A model generated the notes under the pieces. It was given only the letters and a program-made list of their open reading frames with translations. It made no database searches and was not told the DNA's origin. The position numbers were made by a program, and so were the translations under genes. Positions 11,640 through 23,077 of a stretch of DNA of 64,000 nucleotides are shown one piece after another (position 1 is the first letter of the stretch; every line of letters begins with the position of its first letter). Location of the stretch: assembly GCA_034509495.1 (NCBI GenBank), contig CM067521.1, positions 15,040,991 through 15,104,990 on the forward strand, in the 5' to 3' direction. This DNA comes from Acestrorhynchus altus (Eukaryota > Chordata > Actinopteri > Characiformes > Acestrorhynchidae).

Positions 11640-12290
11640 ATAATTTATGTGTGATATTACATTGCTTGTTTCATGCTTTTACGCTGCAGCTTAAAGTAAC
11701 ATTACCATGTTGCTTCACTATTCTCTGGTGAAACTTCCATTCTCAGCATTCTCTCTTATCTCAACACTTCTGGCTGTGTTAATAAAACTGACTATATGCT
11801 AGGTTCCTCATGAGTTTATAGCTTGCACTTTTATGCATTGTTATGTGTAGAATGGAGTTCAGTTCCTCCATCAAGTTGAAGCTCTGTTGCTAGCCTGTTT
11901 TAAAGTGAGACAGCTGATGATGGGTCAGGTCTTGAGGTGTGGGCTTTGAATATGAACTTCATGACTAAATATTTCAGCTTTTCTATCATTAGTCGATATT
12001 TGTTCACTTGTTTTGCAAAATAGGGACTGGGAGAACTGAATTTTTGTGAAAGAGTCTAATTTACTGGCAAACATTTTCAGCTTTATTTCACTTTACTGCA
12101 TGTGCCTACATCTGTGAATAAAACAGAATAGACTCGAGGCCTCGTCCGCTAGTCATCTGTGTGACTTATTTGTGGACCACATTTGGAAGTTTAGGAAAAT
12201 CCCCACATTCAGATTCTCTCTCTGTTTAGCTGAGCTAATGTCTTGGTTATTGTCTTCAGCATTAACAGGCCACGTTATGTGTTCAGTGCT
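11640..12290. other. Unique intron-1 sequence, nothing specific seen
   Basis: Non-repetitive sequence follows the eroded end of the minisatellite. No exon, RNA gene or mobile element is recognised. Confidence 0.5.
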
Positions 12291-12660
12291 GGCTTGTGCC
12301 TGATTTTTGGGGGAGTGGTGTGTCATAAATCAATAATGATAATGTAATTAAAATCACGGCAGGCAGATGCACTTGAATGAACCACAGATAGCCTGCATTT
12401 TGGCCTGCTCTCTAACTCAACCTCCCCCATTCAGTCCACCCAAGGAAAGCAATTGTGAAAATGGGAGCAGGTTGTCAGTGCATTAAATGCCCTTATTTTC
12501 TTTCCAGCTCTGGAAATAAGCGGCGATATTAAGGGAGATAGACCATCTAATGACAGAATGGCCCTAAAAATCGCGAGCAGCTGTGTTAGAGCAGCGCTTT
12601 AGAGACAGGCCCTAACCGGCTCCCCTGCTGTCAGGCGCACTGAGAAAAAGTGTGTCCAAA
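12290..12660. promoter_or_regulatory. Candidate conserved non-coding block A (possible enhancer)
   Basis: It is a repeat-free, compositionally balanced stretch unlike the AT-rich, transposon-filled intron around it. It has clustered developmental-type motifs: ATCAATAATGATAATGTAAT followed by TAAAATCAC near 12330-12355, with a homeodomain-type TAATTA core, and a GC-richer segment with AATCGCGAGCAGC. No open frame or splice pattern supports an exon. Conservation is inferred from texture only. Confidence 0.35.
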
Positions 12661-12779
12661 AAAAGATGCTATTGTTCCCCCCTCTCCTCCTCCTCCTTCT
12701 CCTCCCAAACACCCTCCTCCTCCTCCTTGCAGCAGTCCCTCACAACCGCACTTGCCTTTTAAATGCGAAGTTTATAGGC

Positions 12780-13110
12780 ACAGCTCTAGTTTTTTTTTTT
12801 TTTGCCTCCTCCATCGAGGGGAACACAAAGCCCCGTGGAACAGTTGGGGTCGAGGGGAGTGTGTGACCTTTCCGCCAAGAATCGCTGGGGTTCAACAACA
12901 TTTACACACGTAATGTATTCCACACAAGGCGGACGAAAAGCCGAGCAAATAATCTGTTTTTTCTTTTGGGGAGCAGGGGGTGAACAAAGATAGGTTTGTG
13001 TTCCCCTAAAACTAACCTCTTCGTTGATTGTCACACAGCCCACGTCGTTGGCCATTCCCGCAGGCATAATGAACAGCAGCTCAGCAGCCTGCCATTGGGA
13101 GTCACATAAA
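12780..13110. promoter_or_regulatory. Candidate conserved non-coding block B
   Basis: Repeat-free and moderately GC-rich, adjacent to block A after a CTCCTCC-rich stretch (12676-12735). It contains GAACAAAG (SOX-like) at about 12979 and TAATCTG (bicoid/OTX-like). Frames on both strands (12650-13196) overlap one another and have no protein signature, so I do not call a gene. Confidence 0.3.
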
Positions 13111-13652
13111 TGATTCCTTTCCAAAGCCTGCAAGGCAACATCTACTATTATATGTATGTTTATATATGTGTGTTTCTCAAAACCACAACTTTGCAAGAGA
13201 AGATAAAACCTTTAACTTTTAATGGAGTCCAGTGTAAAAAAAGATTGTATTCAACTAATTTTGGAGCCTTCCTCTTCCTCTATTTGTCACGACAACTGGA
13301 CACATTGTAAAGAATAACTGCTGGATTCACACTCAAACATTTAGATGCTGTTTAACAAACTGTATTTCTGTCATGCATCTTCATTTTTTCATTTTTATAC
13401 ATGATGTGAATCTAGCAGTTGTTCTTTGTATTGTACATTTAAATGAATAGACCAATAGAAATGCTTCAGAATGACTTGGGAAAAAATATTTTTACATTGA
13501 ATTCCATTGAAAGTTAAATAACTTAGTGTTTTCCTTCTGTAAAGTTGCCATGTTGGAGAGATGAGGCTTTTTTTCCATATATATATATATATATTCTCAG
13601 CTAGGTTCTAAGATGGCTGTACTGCTCTATAAAATTTCTAATGTAGAGCTGT

Positions 13653-13826
13653 GGTCTCCAGCCCTGGTCCTGGAGACCCACTGCCATGCACATTTTGACC
13701 CTGCTTTGACACACCCACTTTAGGACTTGTTAATGAGTTGATTAGTTAGCTCAGGTGTGCTGGGGCTGGGGAAAGCGCTAAATGTGACACTGACAGTGTG
13801 CCTCCAGGCCCCTAGGTTTGGAGACC
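13653..13826. mobile_element. Short palindromic non-autonomous element (MITE-like)
   Basis: The left end GGTCTCCAGCCCTGGTCCTG is matched in inverse by CCAGGCCCCTAGGTTTGGAG plus ACC at the right end. The inner half contains the TTAGCTCAGGTGTGCTGG phrase of a very common teleost interspersed repeat. At 174 bp it has no coding capacity. Confidence 0.75.
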
Positions 13827-14327
13827 ATTTGTATATAGCCTTTATATCACGGTTCTTTCAATATATCTTGTCATATAAGCTGTTGAACTGATAATATCCT
13901 CTAAGCACTAATGGATTAGGCCTTAATCACTAAAGGTTCCTAAGTAATGTTTTTTAAACTCAAGTTTCTGACATTTACCAAATTTGGGGATTTGTTCACT
14001 GAAAAATTCTGCATTATATTAACACATCATGAATTGCATGTAGACTTTCAGTCATGACTTTTCTCAAGAATGAATTTAAGAAAATATGCAGGAAGATATT
14101 GGTCAATTGGTCAGTGTCTTTAGCAAAGCACTATGGAGAGCTTTGCAGAACCCCCTTTTGTTGAGAGTGTACATAATCAGTTATGTGAGAATGTGTACGA
14201 AGAACCTTCTAAAAGTTAAAGATCTATATCAATTACAATTTTTTTCCTACGCCATACAGTCACAGTGAGAACAGCTTAGGAACATTTGTCCTTAAGAGCA
14301 CAATCAACACATAGGTAAACTCTATAT

Positions 14328-14790
14328 GTCCAAATGTTTGTGGACACCCCTCCTAATGAATGCATTCATGTACTTTAAATTGCACCCACTGCTGACGCAA
14401 ATGCACAAACACAGCTTGTCCCTGTAGATAAGTACTGCCAATAGAATAGGACTAATGGCAGTAGATAGCAGATAAACATTAACTTATTGGTACCTATTTA
14501 TTGGTTTGCCAGGCATGGGCTAGAGGGGTATTAAGCCCCCCATTATTGAGTTGTGGAGCAGTGGAACTATGTTTTCTGAATTGGTCCTTCCTGTACTTTT
14601 GAGTTGAGGAGTTGAGTTGATGGCCTTGTCACTGAATGCAATCACGTTCTCACAGCAATGCCCCAAAATGAAGTAGAAGGCCTTCACAGTAGAGACTCCA
14701 ACAAAAGCAGAATAAACTCTTTTTAATACCTTGGCATTTTTAAGAAAGGATAAATGAGCCAATACTTTTGCCTTTATAATTTATGTATTC
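14328..14790 (+). mobile_element. Non-autonomous DNA-transposon relic (GTCCAAATGTTTGTGGACAC family)
   Basis: The left terminal repeat begins GTCCAAATGTTTGTGGACAC. The body phrases CACCCACTGCTGACGCAAATG, CCAATAGAATAGGACT, GCCAGGCATGGGCTAGAGGG and GTCACTGAATGCAATCA recur at 41760-41985, 46560-46835 and 62185-62385. The right end near 14755 reads GAGCCAATACTTTTG. No transposase remains. The - strand frame 14520-14762 is part of the element. Confidence 0.75.
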
Positions 14791-14917
14791 AAACTTTGTT
14801 TCCAAAATTGTAGTTTTTTTGTAGCTTGCACAATAAAAAGGCTAAGAACATACATGAGAAACAATTGGGACACAAGAGTCTATTTGACCTTCACATCTTC
14901 TTGGCATTCTTACCCAC

Positions 14918-15175
14918 TTGCGCATCTTCTGTACTCTCCACTCCTCTTCTACCACCTGTCACTTCTCTCCTCTGCCTCTCGGGCCTTCACTCCGCCACTC
15001 TACAGCAGTCTTCCTCCTTCTCGCTCTCAGCACTGCTCTTTCTCTTTTTCATCTCCTTTTCTTTCCTTCATCTCTCCTCCTCCTCCCCCCACTCTTTCCT
15101 CCTTCTCTTTCTCTCACTCTTGTGCTCGTCCCCCCTCTCCTCTTCTCATGCTGAGAGAAGGACTGCATCGCTCTT
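14918..15175. repeat. Pyrimidine-rich low-complexity tract
   Basis: About 260 bases are almost only C and T on the + strand, without a regular unit. This explains three overlapping serine/leucine-rich open frames (14826-15300), which are not genes. Confidence 0.85.
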
Positions 15176-15510
15176 GCCTGTGGCGTCATAATGGATCCCA
15201 CAGGAGCACCAACCGGAAAAAGAGAGAGAAAACTTCAAACATTATTCCCCGCTCACTGCGCCAGAGATATGCCTCTCATGTGCCTTTGATGCCGCCTTAG
15301 GCATCCTGCTGAACCTGCAAACTGGACGCTTTCCTTTTTTCTTTTTTCTACCTGCCAGCAGCTGCAGAGGGGGTTCAATGGGTTTATGTTCTCCTATTTA
15401 TTAAATAATATTGCAGTGCACTGCCTCATGTTGTAGCTGGGCCTGCCTGAGTTCAGCCTCCCCAAAACTCTGTGCAACTGTAATCGAGGTAAGAGATGAG
15501 GGCTATAGAA

Positions 15511-15710
15511 TCAGAATCAGAATCTCTTTATTTTGCCAAGTATGTACACATACGAGGAATTTGTTTTAAGAGAACAAACATGTATACATGTAACAAGCAC
15601 ACAGACTAAAAAGTATTACAATAAGATAAAACAATAATGAAATACAATAAATACAAGAATAAAATAGAGAGTAGCAAACAAAAACACACAGGGGATGGAG
15701 CAGCTCATCG
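15511..15710. repeat. Dispersed repeat, probably a LINE 3' tail
   Basis: It begins ATCAGAATCAGAATCTCTTT, followed by TGCCAAGTATGTACACATAC and GAGGAATTTG. This resembles the 3' ends of fish non-LTR elements, which often finish in short AATC repeats. Family assignment is from memory and approximate. Confidence 0.6.
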
Positions 15711-16561
15711 CTGTAGCAAGTTGCGGCACCAACTTGGTTTCAGATCAGATGTGATTAGAGAAGGTCATTTGTGTCCAGATCTTTAGTGTGAATGCACCAA
15801 AATAGAGAAAGCAAGATGAAGGTTACTGAATGCCTGAACAGCAGCAGGAACCTAAAATGATTCTTGCTAAAATTGGTTCTATATAAGAGTCAGTGGGGGA
15901 TCGATACATAAGAAAAGTGTTCTTTGGCATTTGAGCAAACCATCACCTTTAATAAAGGACCCTTGCAAACTTTGACAAGCCCTTGTTCCATTAGTGTGTA
16001 TATCAGTTTAGTGAGAAGAATCTTAAGATGCCTTTTTTGTCAATGCACAGTGTGCATTTTACACATACAATAATAATGAATAGAATATGTTAAAAACATA
16101 TTCTAAACAGCCAAATAGATAAACAGACAATAGACAAGTGAGGTAGCAGTTGGTTATTGCACATTCCTGAATAGCTTATAGAATTATTGCACAATTTATG
16201 AATTATTGCACAGAATTGCATAATATAGACCACTTTAGAACAAATGATAAATGAAGAATGATAAATAGAACAGAGGTGGAATGTAACATTGGAACAGTTT
16301 ACAGTGAATTTTTACGGGAGTCAGTGCCAATGAAGTGACGTGAGGTTGCAGGTTCAATCCCTGGTGATGAATGAGTTAAAAGAGTTAATTTAATGGAGTG
16401 GATCATTGGTGGGCTTTCTTATTGTAGTATGGAGGTCAAATGGCATTCTTCTGTAAATAATTTATAGTTAAAATCCTGATAACACCAATTTCATAACTTG
16501 TATTTTATCATTTTATCAACTATGAACCTAATGTATATTGTGGTTAAATGTAATGTAGTAT

Positions 16562-16672
<111 letters not shown>

Positions 16673-16689
16673 AAAGGGATGGTAATAAT

Positions 16690-17177
16690 GGTTTTGAATT
16701 TCCACCATTTGTACACAGTCTGTCTGTCTGTGGATTGTTGGAGTCCAAACTCTTTAGTGAGCAACCTTTTTGTAACCTTTTCCTGCCTCATGAGCATCAA
16801 CAACTATTTTTCTGAGCTCCTCATGAATCTCATTTGTGCCATGATACACTTGCACAAATGTGTTGAGATCTGACATTGATAGATCCCTGTTCTTTAAGTA
16901 AAACAGGATGTCCACTCACACATGGCTGTCTCCCATTGATTGAAAACACCTGACTCTAATTTCACCCTTCAAATTACATGTTAATTCTGAAGGTTCACAT
17001 TCTTTTGCCACTCGTAGATATGTAATATTGGATAAAGAAGCATATGAATGTGTAAATGAAATTGTAATATTTTGTCTCATTTGTTTGAATTGGTTCTTTT
17101 TATCTATTTTTAGGACTTGATGCAGAAATAAAGAAAATGATAACAGGTTCACAAACGTTCAAGCACCACTGTATATG
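16690..17177 (+). mobile_element. Tc1-like deletion derivative ending in CAAGCACCACTG
   Basis: The right portion has TTTTGCCACTCGTAGATATG, TAATATTGGAT, TTTGTCTCATTTGTTT and the terminal TTCAAGCACCACTG at about 17158-17171, followed by TA. The same terminal sequence closes the element at 31534-32310. The left part (16690-16970) is less certain and may belong to another relic. No transposase frame survives. Confidence 0.7.
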
Positions 17178-17179
17178 TA

Positions 17180-17770
17180 TGAGCCCACACATTGACATTG
17201 TATAAAAACTAACCTGTGCAGGTTGGTCAGTTGTCACAGTGCCAGGTTGAGATTTTGAGCTTGTGCTTGAGGCCAATGTGGGGGCTGACCCTGTGGAGCC
17301 CTCATTTGTCACCTGTCTACATATTTAAACCAGACCTTCCTCCCTCATCAATGCCCCCCTCTAACAATCACTGGCTTTTGAGAACGTTTGTCAGTAATTT
17401 GTCACCCCTCCTTCTCCTCCCTGTTCCTGCTCTTGTTCGTTTCTTAGGATCAGTCCATCTTACTGCAATTTAGCCAAGTAAATACTCACACTAGTGGTCA
17501 GTGGTCATTCACGCTGGCTGCATTCATACATTCACGCTGGCCAAGCAATGCAGTTCATACCAATTTAAACATGGATTACACTTTTAGCTTTACCCAATCT
17601 GGTGCTTTCAGAAGGTCAGGGACACAACAAACACCCAGCTGTGCTGAGAAACTTAGAATATTTCAATCTGCAATTAAAAATATTAATAACTTTAGGTGGT
17701 TCAGGTCATTTAAGGAACAATTTATTTTAGTCAAACTGGTGTAAAACTGCCAAACTAGCTCTTGAGAACA
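17180..17770. other. Intron-1 sequence, nothing specific seen
   Basis: Unique sequence without recognised repeats or exons. The small frame at 17216-17473 lacks any signature. Confidence 0.5.
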
Positions 17771-17772
17771 GT

Positions 17773-17774
<2 letters not shown>

Positions 17775-17820
<46 letters not shown>
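17775..17820. repeat. (CA)n microsatellite
   Basis: Uninterrupted CA repeat of about 46 bases. Confidence 0.97.
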
Positions 17821-17824
<4 letters not shown>

Positions 17825-18123
17825 CGCACAGCAAGAACTAATACATTCACTGAGTCACAGTGGAGAAAAAGCCCCCTATTGACAAGAGGGGTCGCAGAGT
17901 TCACAGCAATGTGATATATCGGATGAGGAGCCAATTAACCTCTTCAGGTCTCTTTCTTTTGCCGCAAAAGAGAGCTGGTAGTAGATTAAACAACAAAACC
18001 CCACCCCCACTCCCCCCTCTTCCACAGAATATACACCTAAGATGTCAAACACACACACAACATCCACCCACCAACCACTCCCACCCCCTCTCCCCAAAAA
18101 AAGACACAAGTCTTTTATAGTGT

Positions 18124-18142
18124 TGACCCTATAAAAGGGTCA
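18124..18142. promoter_or_regulatory. Palindrome TGACCC-n7-GGGTCA
   Basis: Two perfect nuclear-receptor half-sites (GGGTCA) face away from each other across TATAAAA. Everted half-sites spaced 6-8 bp are known targets of thyroid-hormone and retinoic-acid receptors. The flank (18140-18400) is repeat-free and GC-richer than its surroundings. Function is inference. Confidence 0.3.
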
Positions 18143-18594
18143 TTTCCTGAAGGTGCAGGAACCATAAACGTTAAAGACGGGAGAGCGGTAGAAAAGACAA
18201 GACGGGTGTCCGACTGCGGGAGGACCGTGCGAGAAGCCGACAGCTTTATACATGCAACGTTGGACAGTAACACCTGTGTCTGAGATCGTTTTCAACGATT
18301 CCCGTCCATCCAGGACAGGGCAGGAGGGAAGGAGGAGGGCAGGAGGGAAGGAGGAGGCAAGGGGGTTGGGGGTCAGCAAACATGTGTGGACGCTTTTGTC
18401 ATTTGTCTGTTTTGTTTAAAAAGGGATAAAAAGCGAGGACAGCGGGGCTGTAGAAATAGCACAACATGCTGTCAATTTTATGGCTAATAAACTTTCAAAG
18501 AGACCAAAGTCCATTAATACCCGAGGCAAAATTTCGCCAACCCTCTCAGGAATCTCACTCTCTCCACCCTCTCTTCCCTCTCTTCCATCTTCCC

Positions 18595-18650
18595 ACGGTC
18601 TTTCTCTCTGTCTCTCTCTCTCTCTCTCCCTCTCTCTCTCTCTCTCTGTC
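18595..18650. repeat. (CT)n microsatellite
   Basis: Alternating CT with a few C or T interruptions. It produces the RE-rich frame on the - strand (18416-18685), which is not a gene. Confidence 0.95.
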
Positions 18651-19613
18651 CTCTTCTTCCCACTCTCAGGGAGGCGGCCACTCATTTGAGGGACACTAAA
18701 TCCCTAACAGGCATAATTTGAATCTGTCAGCGTTGGTATATTGCCATTCAAATTTATATTGCCATTCACACTTTTCAGCTTAGCCTCAAATGTAGTGCAT
18801 CAAACAAGTCTCTAACAAACTTGCTTATGTGGTTTCTGACACGGCGATTAACTGTTATCTAGAAAGTGGACCAAACATGAGATCAGAACTAAAAACATTA
18901 ACAGCCAACTTGAAGCCTGGATTAGGCCATGCTTATAGAAAACAGTTTCATACACCATATAGAACCATAAACCACATATAGAACCGAATAAACCAATTCT
19001 CACTGTGATTCATATGTGGGCCCACATCCCTCACTAGTATAACTACATGAACTTTGACAGCTCAATTACCAGATAATAGGTATAGTCATTACTGAATACT
19101 GAAATGTCTTGACATTAGAGATGAAAACACCCCCCCCCCCGGTTAACAAAAGAAGAAAACCAAAGAAGAATACCTCTGACATCAAATATGACTGCTGTTA
19201 TGATTTAAGAAAAGAGGAACATCTTGGAGAGAAATCCAGTTTACATTCTCATATTTGGTGTCAAGAGGTTTTCTATGTGTATAATAATGTGAACTGCCTG
19301 CCTGCCTACCTACGTATGAATATGTGACAACTCCAGGCCAGCACTGCAAAAAATGATATCTATGGAAATAAGAGAGGTTTACTTGCCAAGATATTGTTTT
19401 CTGTAGTGCGTGCGAATGTGAACATTTGTGGAAGTACCTCCAGTTGTGATTTGGCCCCATTTCCAACAGCTACTATGGTGATTTTGGACTGCGTTCCAGT
19501 TAGAGTGATGTGGGTCAGAAGAGACACTGGAATGCATGAATTTAAAACTCTGCAATATTGTATACAGGAAAAAAAACGAGGAAAACCCCAATCAGTTGTG
19601 TAGAAAGAGTAAA

Positions 19614-20003
19614 ATATGTACTTTAGTGAACATATAAATACTGTATCACTAACTCAAATGAGCAGAGAAACTGTACCCTAGAGAAAATATGAATATGGTA
19701 TCTCATTCTTACACAATTAAAAGAACAGAAACTGTACTATAGTGAAAATACGTGTACTGTATCACAGTCTAACTCAATTAAAGGGCAGAAACTGTACTAT
19801 AGTGAAAGAATGGGTACTGTTTCACAATCTAACTGAGTTAAAGGAGCAGAGACTGTGATATAGTGAAAGAATGGGTGCTCTATCACAGTCTAACTAAAAA
19901 GAGCAAAAATGGTACTACAGTGGAAGTATGGGTACTGTGTCAAACTCAGTTAAAATGCAGACGACTGCATTACAGTAAAGGTATGGGTATTTTATCATAG
20001 TCG
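19614..20003. repeat. Minisatellite of about 60-65-bp units
   Basis: About six to seven diverged units share GCAGAAACTGTACTATAGTG, AAA, ATGGGTACTGTATCACAGTC and TAACTCAATTAAA. The copies are separated by point changes and small indels. Confidence 0.85.
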
Positions 20004-20274
20004 TTGGTAGTCTCATTTTAACAATGTAAATATATGCAGCCAAATGTTGTTGTTTGTTTGTTTTTTTCTTCTTTTTTTGGTACCATGCAAAAAACCCTAT
20101 TTGCCATCTTCATTTTAAAGACTGTAACTGACATTGTAAGGGTTAGAGGTCTTGCATCTTGACTCTGTTACTTTTACAAATTAGGACTAATTTGACTCTG
20201 GGTATAGAGAAGGCCTGTGTTAGCCACAGGTTTTAGACTGTGTGACTAGTTTGTAAAAAAAAAAAAAAATCCCT

Positions 20275-20620
20275 GTCAAAGCCGGTCAGGAGCAACAAGC
20301 AGCCCCGTCCCTCTCCTAAAGGGACCAAGATCAGGGCCGCTTTTTACCACAGGCTGCTTTTATAGAGCCGTGTTAAAGAGTCAAAACAGATGTCAGCCCT
20401 CACTAATAAAGGAAATAATTATTCTGCTGCCCCTCCACTAATTAAGCACTTTGTCAGAATGAGGGCGGAACGAAGGGAGGAAAAAACGATAAAAATCACT
20501 GAGCACATTATTACCACCCATGTAGACTGCGGACGTGAGCTTGTGTATTGAAAACGCCCATTCATAAAATCTAAAAAGCTCAATCAGTCACAGCACAGCT
20601 GAATCATTCTGGCCTGTCGT
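20275..20620. promoter_or_regulatory. Candidate conserved non-coding block C (possible enhancer)
   Basis: This repeat-free stretch contains many developmental-type motifs: CACTAATTAAGCAC near 20436 (homeodomain core), AATAATTATT near 20413, TTTTATAG (CDX/HOX-like) at 20358 and CGATAAAAATCAC near 20488. It has higher GC and higher complexity than the intron around it and no credible frame. Conservation is inferred from texture, not alignment. Confidence 0.4.
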
Positions 20621-21074
20621 TAAGAGCCCAGATATGCCGGAAAAGAATTCAAGATTCTGCCACTGGATATACATGAAAAATTTATAAGCATCTTAAGTGT
20701 TCCCAAAGAGGGAGCCACTAACGCACACTTCCTCTCCCATTTAACATCAGCCGTGGAGTTCAGTTTATCAGTTGCCAAAAGCACATTTGGATGAGGGCTA
20801 CGATCTTTGCTGTTTAGAACAAGCTGAAGTAAATCTTGGTGTTTCAGAGAAGATTCAGAAAACATGAAAACACCTTTAAAAATAAAGATTACTACATACT
20901 TCTGGTCTTGACCATAGTGTTCAAGGTTATTTCATATATTTATGGTGACCATATTTCGGCTTGTAGTACCTTGACAATTTGTGTGTATATATCAGAATAT
21001 AAACAGAGTGGGACATGGACTGAGTTGATATAGTTTATATTAAGTTTTAAAGCTATAAAATAATGTTTTAATGT

Positions 21075-21380
21075 TTTCTGCTCCCTCGTTCTGCTCTGTC
21101 CCTTGCTCTTAGCTCCTCCTTTACACTACTCCCCCCTGCACTACTCATGTTCTCACATACACACCATGGAGGGCACATAAAATAATTTAGTTAATAAGAA
21201 GAAATGAAGATCAAATTTCAATATGTTCAAAATAGTGAAAGAGATAAAGGATCATATGGAGTGTCCTAATTTTTTTTCCACATTGTATTTTTCACATCTA
21301 AAATTGTATCATATATCAGCATTCAGCTGAAATATATTGGGATATGATTTTTCTGACCATATCATCCAGCCTTTATGCCA
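21075..21380. repeat. Dispersed repeat, copy 1 (pairs with 24776-25035)
   Basis: Both copies run in the same order through TTTTCTGCTCCCTCGTTCTG, CTCTTAGCTCCTCC, CAAATTTCA, GTGTCCTAATTTTTT or GTGGTCTAATTTTTT, CATTGTATTTTT, ATTCAGCTGAAAT or ATTCAACTAAAAT, and a final TATCA-CC-GCC phrase. This is an old interspersed element of about 300 bp. Confidence 0.8.
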
Positions 21381-23002
21381 TTATTTATTACCATTACCAA
21401 TAAATAGTCTTAATAATCTATATTTCTAAATCGTCTCCTTTCATTTCACCTTATGTCATAAAAAAAATTAATGAATAACTAAAGAAACACATTCTAATTT
21501 TTATTGTCATCTGTGTAAAAATATGAATAAATGTAATAATAAATTAAAAGTCAGACAGTTTATTGTTTATATACATTTATGTTTAGGCATTTTTAGGCTG
21601 AGATGGTGAGCAAATTTTAGTTTTTGTGACTTTTTAGTTAGTAGTTCAGTACTTTACTGAAAGACATTGTCAACTCTAACGTTATAAAAAGCAGAGTCAG
21701 AACTGAGTTGTAACAAAAAGTTGGAGGTCAGGGATGTGATGGGCAGCAGTGGAGTGACCAGTGTGTTCAGCAGTGTTTAGCAACAAATAACCAATAGTTA
21801 GCAAACTACTAAATTACCATAAGCATAAACAGTAGTACATATTGTTATACTCTTTAATACAGTCCCTTGCCTGACTGTGTGCTTCACTTGAATCACTTTG
21901 GGGTTGGGGTTGAAGGGCTGAAGGTAAATTAAGCCTTTATGTGCATTTTCATTAATGACGTATGATGGCCTTTTCATCCTTTCAGGATGCTCTGCCTGAA
22001 CTGTAGTGGTGCTGGTCAAAGATATGAATCTTGTGTATTTTTTTTTTTGGCATTTATTGGCATGAAAATAATAAAAAATGTTATATGAAAGTTGATAAAG
22101 AGGCAAAACCTTTTTCAATTATTGTACATGTAAGACACATGATTTAAAATAAAATGATATTATGACTATTATTAAGGATATTAGTGTTGGTAAATGAGTT
22201 AATGTATGTCTTAATGTTTATTATCGTGTATGCATGGTTTTAGACATTGCAGATGTTAAAGCAATGAAAAATCTTGGACATTTTACACAATTTTAATCAG
22301 TGAGAGCCAAGATATCTGTGATACCAAATATGTCTGCCTTTATCTGGAGTCAATGATCAATCATGTCAATTTGGATTTTGTTATTCCTTCAAGTGTTTGC
22401 CTTTTCATCAGATTTCAAGTTCAAATCTCGGTTGTGTCCTAAAACGCTATTATCAACAATATATTTCTGATACCTATTTGCTTATAAATAATAACCGATA
22501 CATTGGTCTGATACATTGGTCTGACCAGACTAATCAGATGTGCTTTTGTTTGGCTGGAATTAAAACCCACAGCCACACTGGCCCATTGAAGATACGGATT
22601 GACACCTCTGCTCTGCAGCGTGGAGGTTTTTTAAAAAACATTCCTCATTCTTTTACAAAGATTCCACTATAAAGAATTATCCACTGAAAAGTTTATCAAA
22701 AAGCCAAATTCTGCATATGAATGCTTCTCTCCTCCTTTATTGTTGTTCTGTGCACAGCTCTGGATTTGTAAATCACTGGGAATTCCATGTGGACCAGTCA
22801 TTTCATGAGCAGTCAAGATCAGTAAGGCCTATAATTATTATCTGACATGAAGGAGATGAAGCAATTCCTGCCAAGTATACACCATCGCATATGAGCGTGA
22901 GAGAAGTAATGAAGGGAAGGGAATAAGGGAATAGGACAAGGAGAGCGGAAAGGTCAAGCAATATGCCTTCACTCACTGTCAGTCATTTGGAGCAAAATAG
23001 AG

Positions 23003-23077
23003 ATGAAATAAATTCATCTTTATTCATGTCATCACACAAAAACGCTAATGACATGAATAAAGATGAATTTATTTCAT
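23003..23077. repeat. Perfect inverted repeat: 30-bp arms, 15-nt loop
   Basis: Positions 23003-23032 (ATGAAATAAATTC... ending TTCATGTCAT) are the exact reverse complement of 23048-23077, with loop 23033-23047. Transcription on either strand would give an uninterrupted 30-bp hairpin. Complementarity stops abruptly on both sides, so this is not the tip of a longer palindrome. Confidence 0.95.

Larger units (their letters stand above)
6880..11640. repeat. Large minisatellite of about 50-bp units at the start of gdf11 intron 1
   Basis: A unit of about 50-53 bp is repeated head-to-tail for about 4.8 kb. Its core words are CTGTGTGTCCCTGGTGTGAC, AGCACTTTGCAGTG and TTTTTATTTACTTAG. The left half is fairly uniform. 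From about 10000 the GTGTGACAGC core becomes GTGTAACATC or GTGTAATGGC, and by 11100 units are badly eroded. Two SINEs interrupt it (8912-9292 and 9462-9732). Unit count from length is roughly 75-90. Open frames at 6812-8505 and 9756-9971 are read-through of the unit, which has few stops, and are not genes. Confidence 0.95.

Noticed and set aside
14826..15300. Ser/Leu-rich overlapping frames
   Set aside because: Three frames are open at once across a pyrimidine-rich tract, typical of low-complexity DNA.
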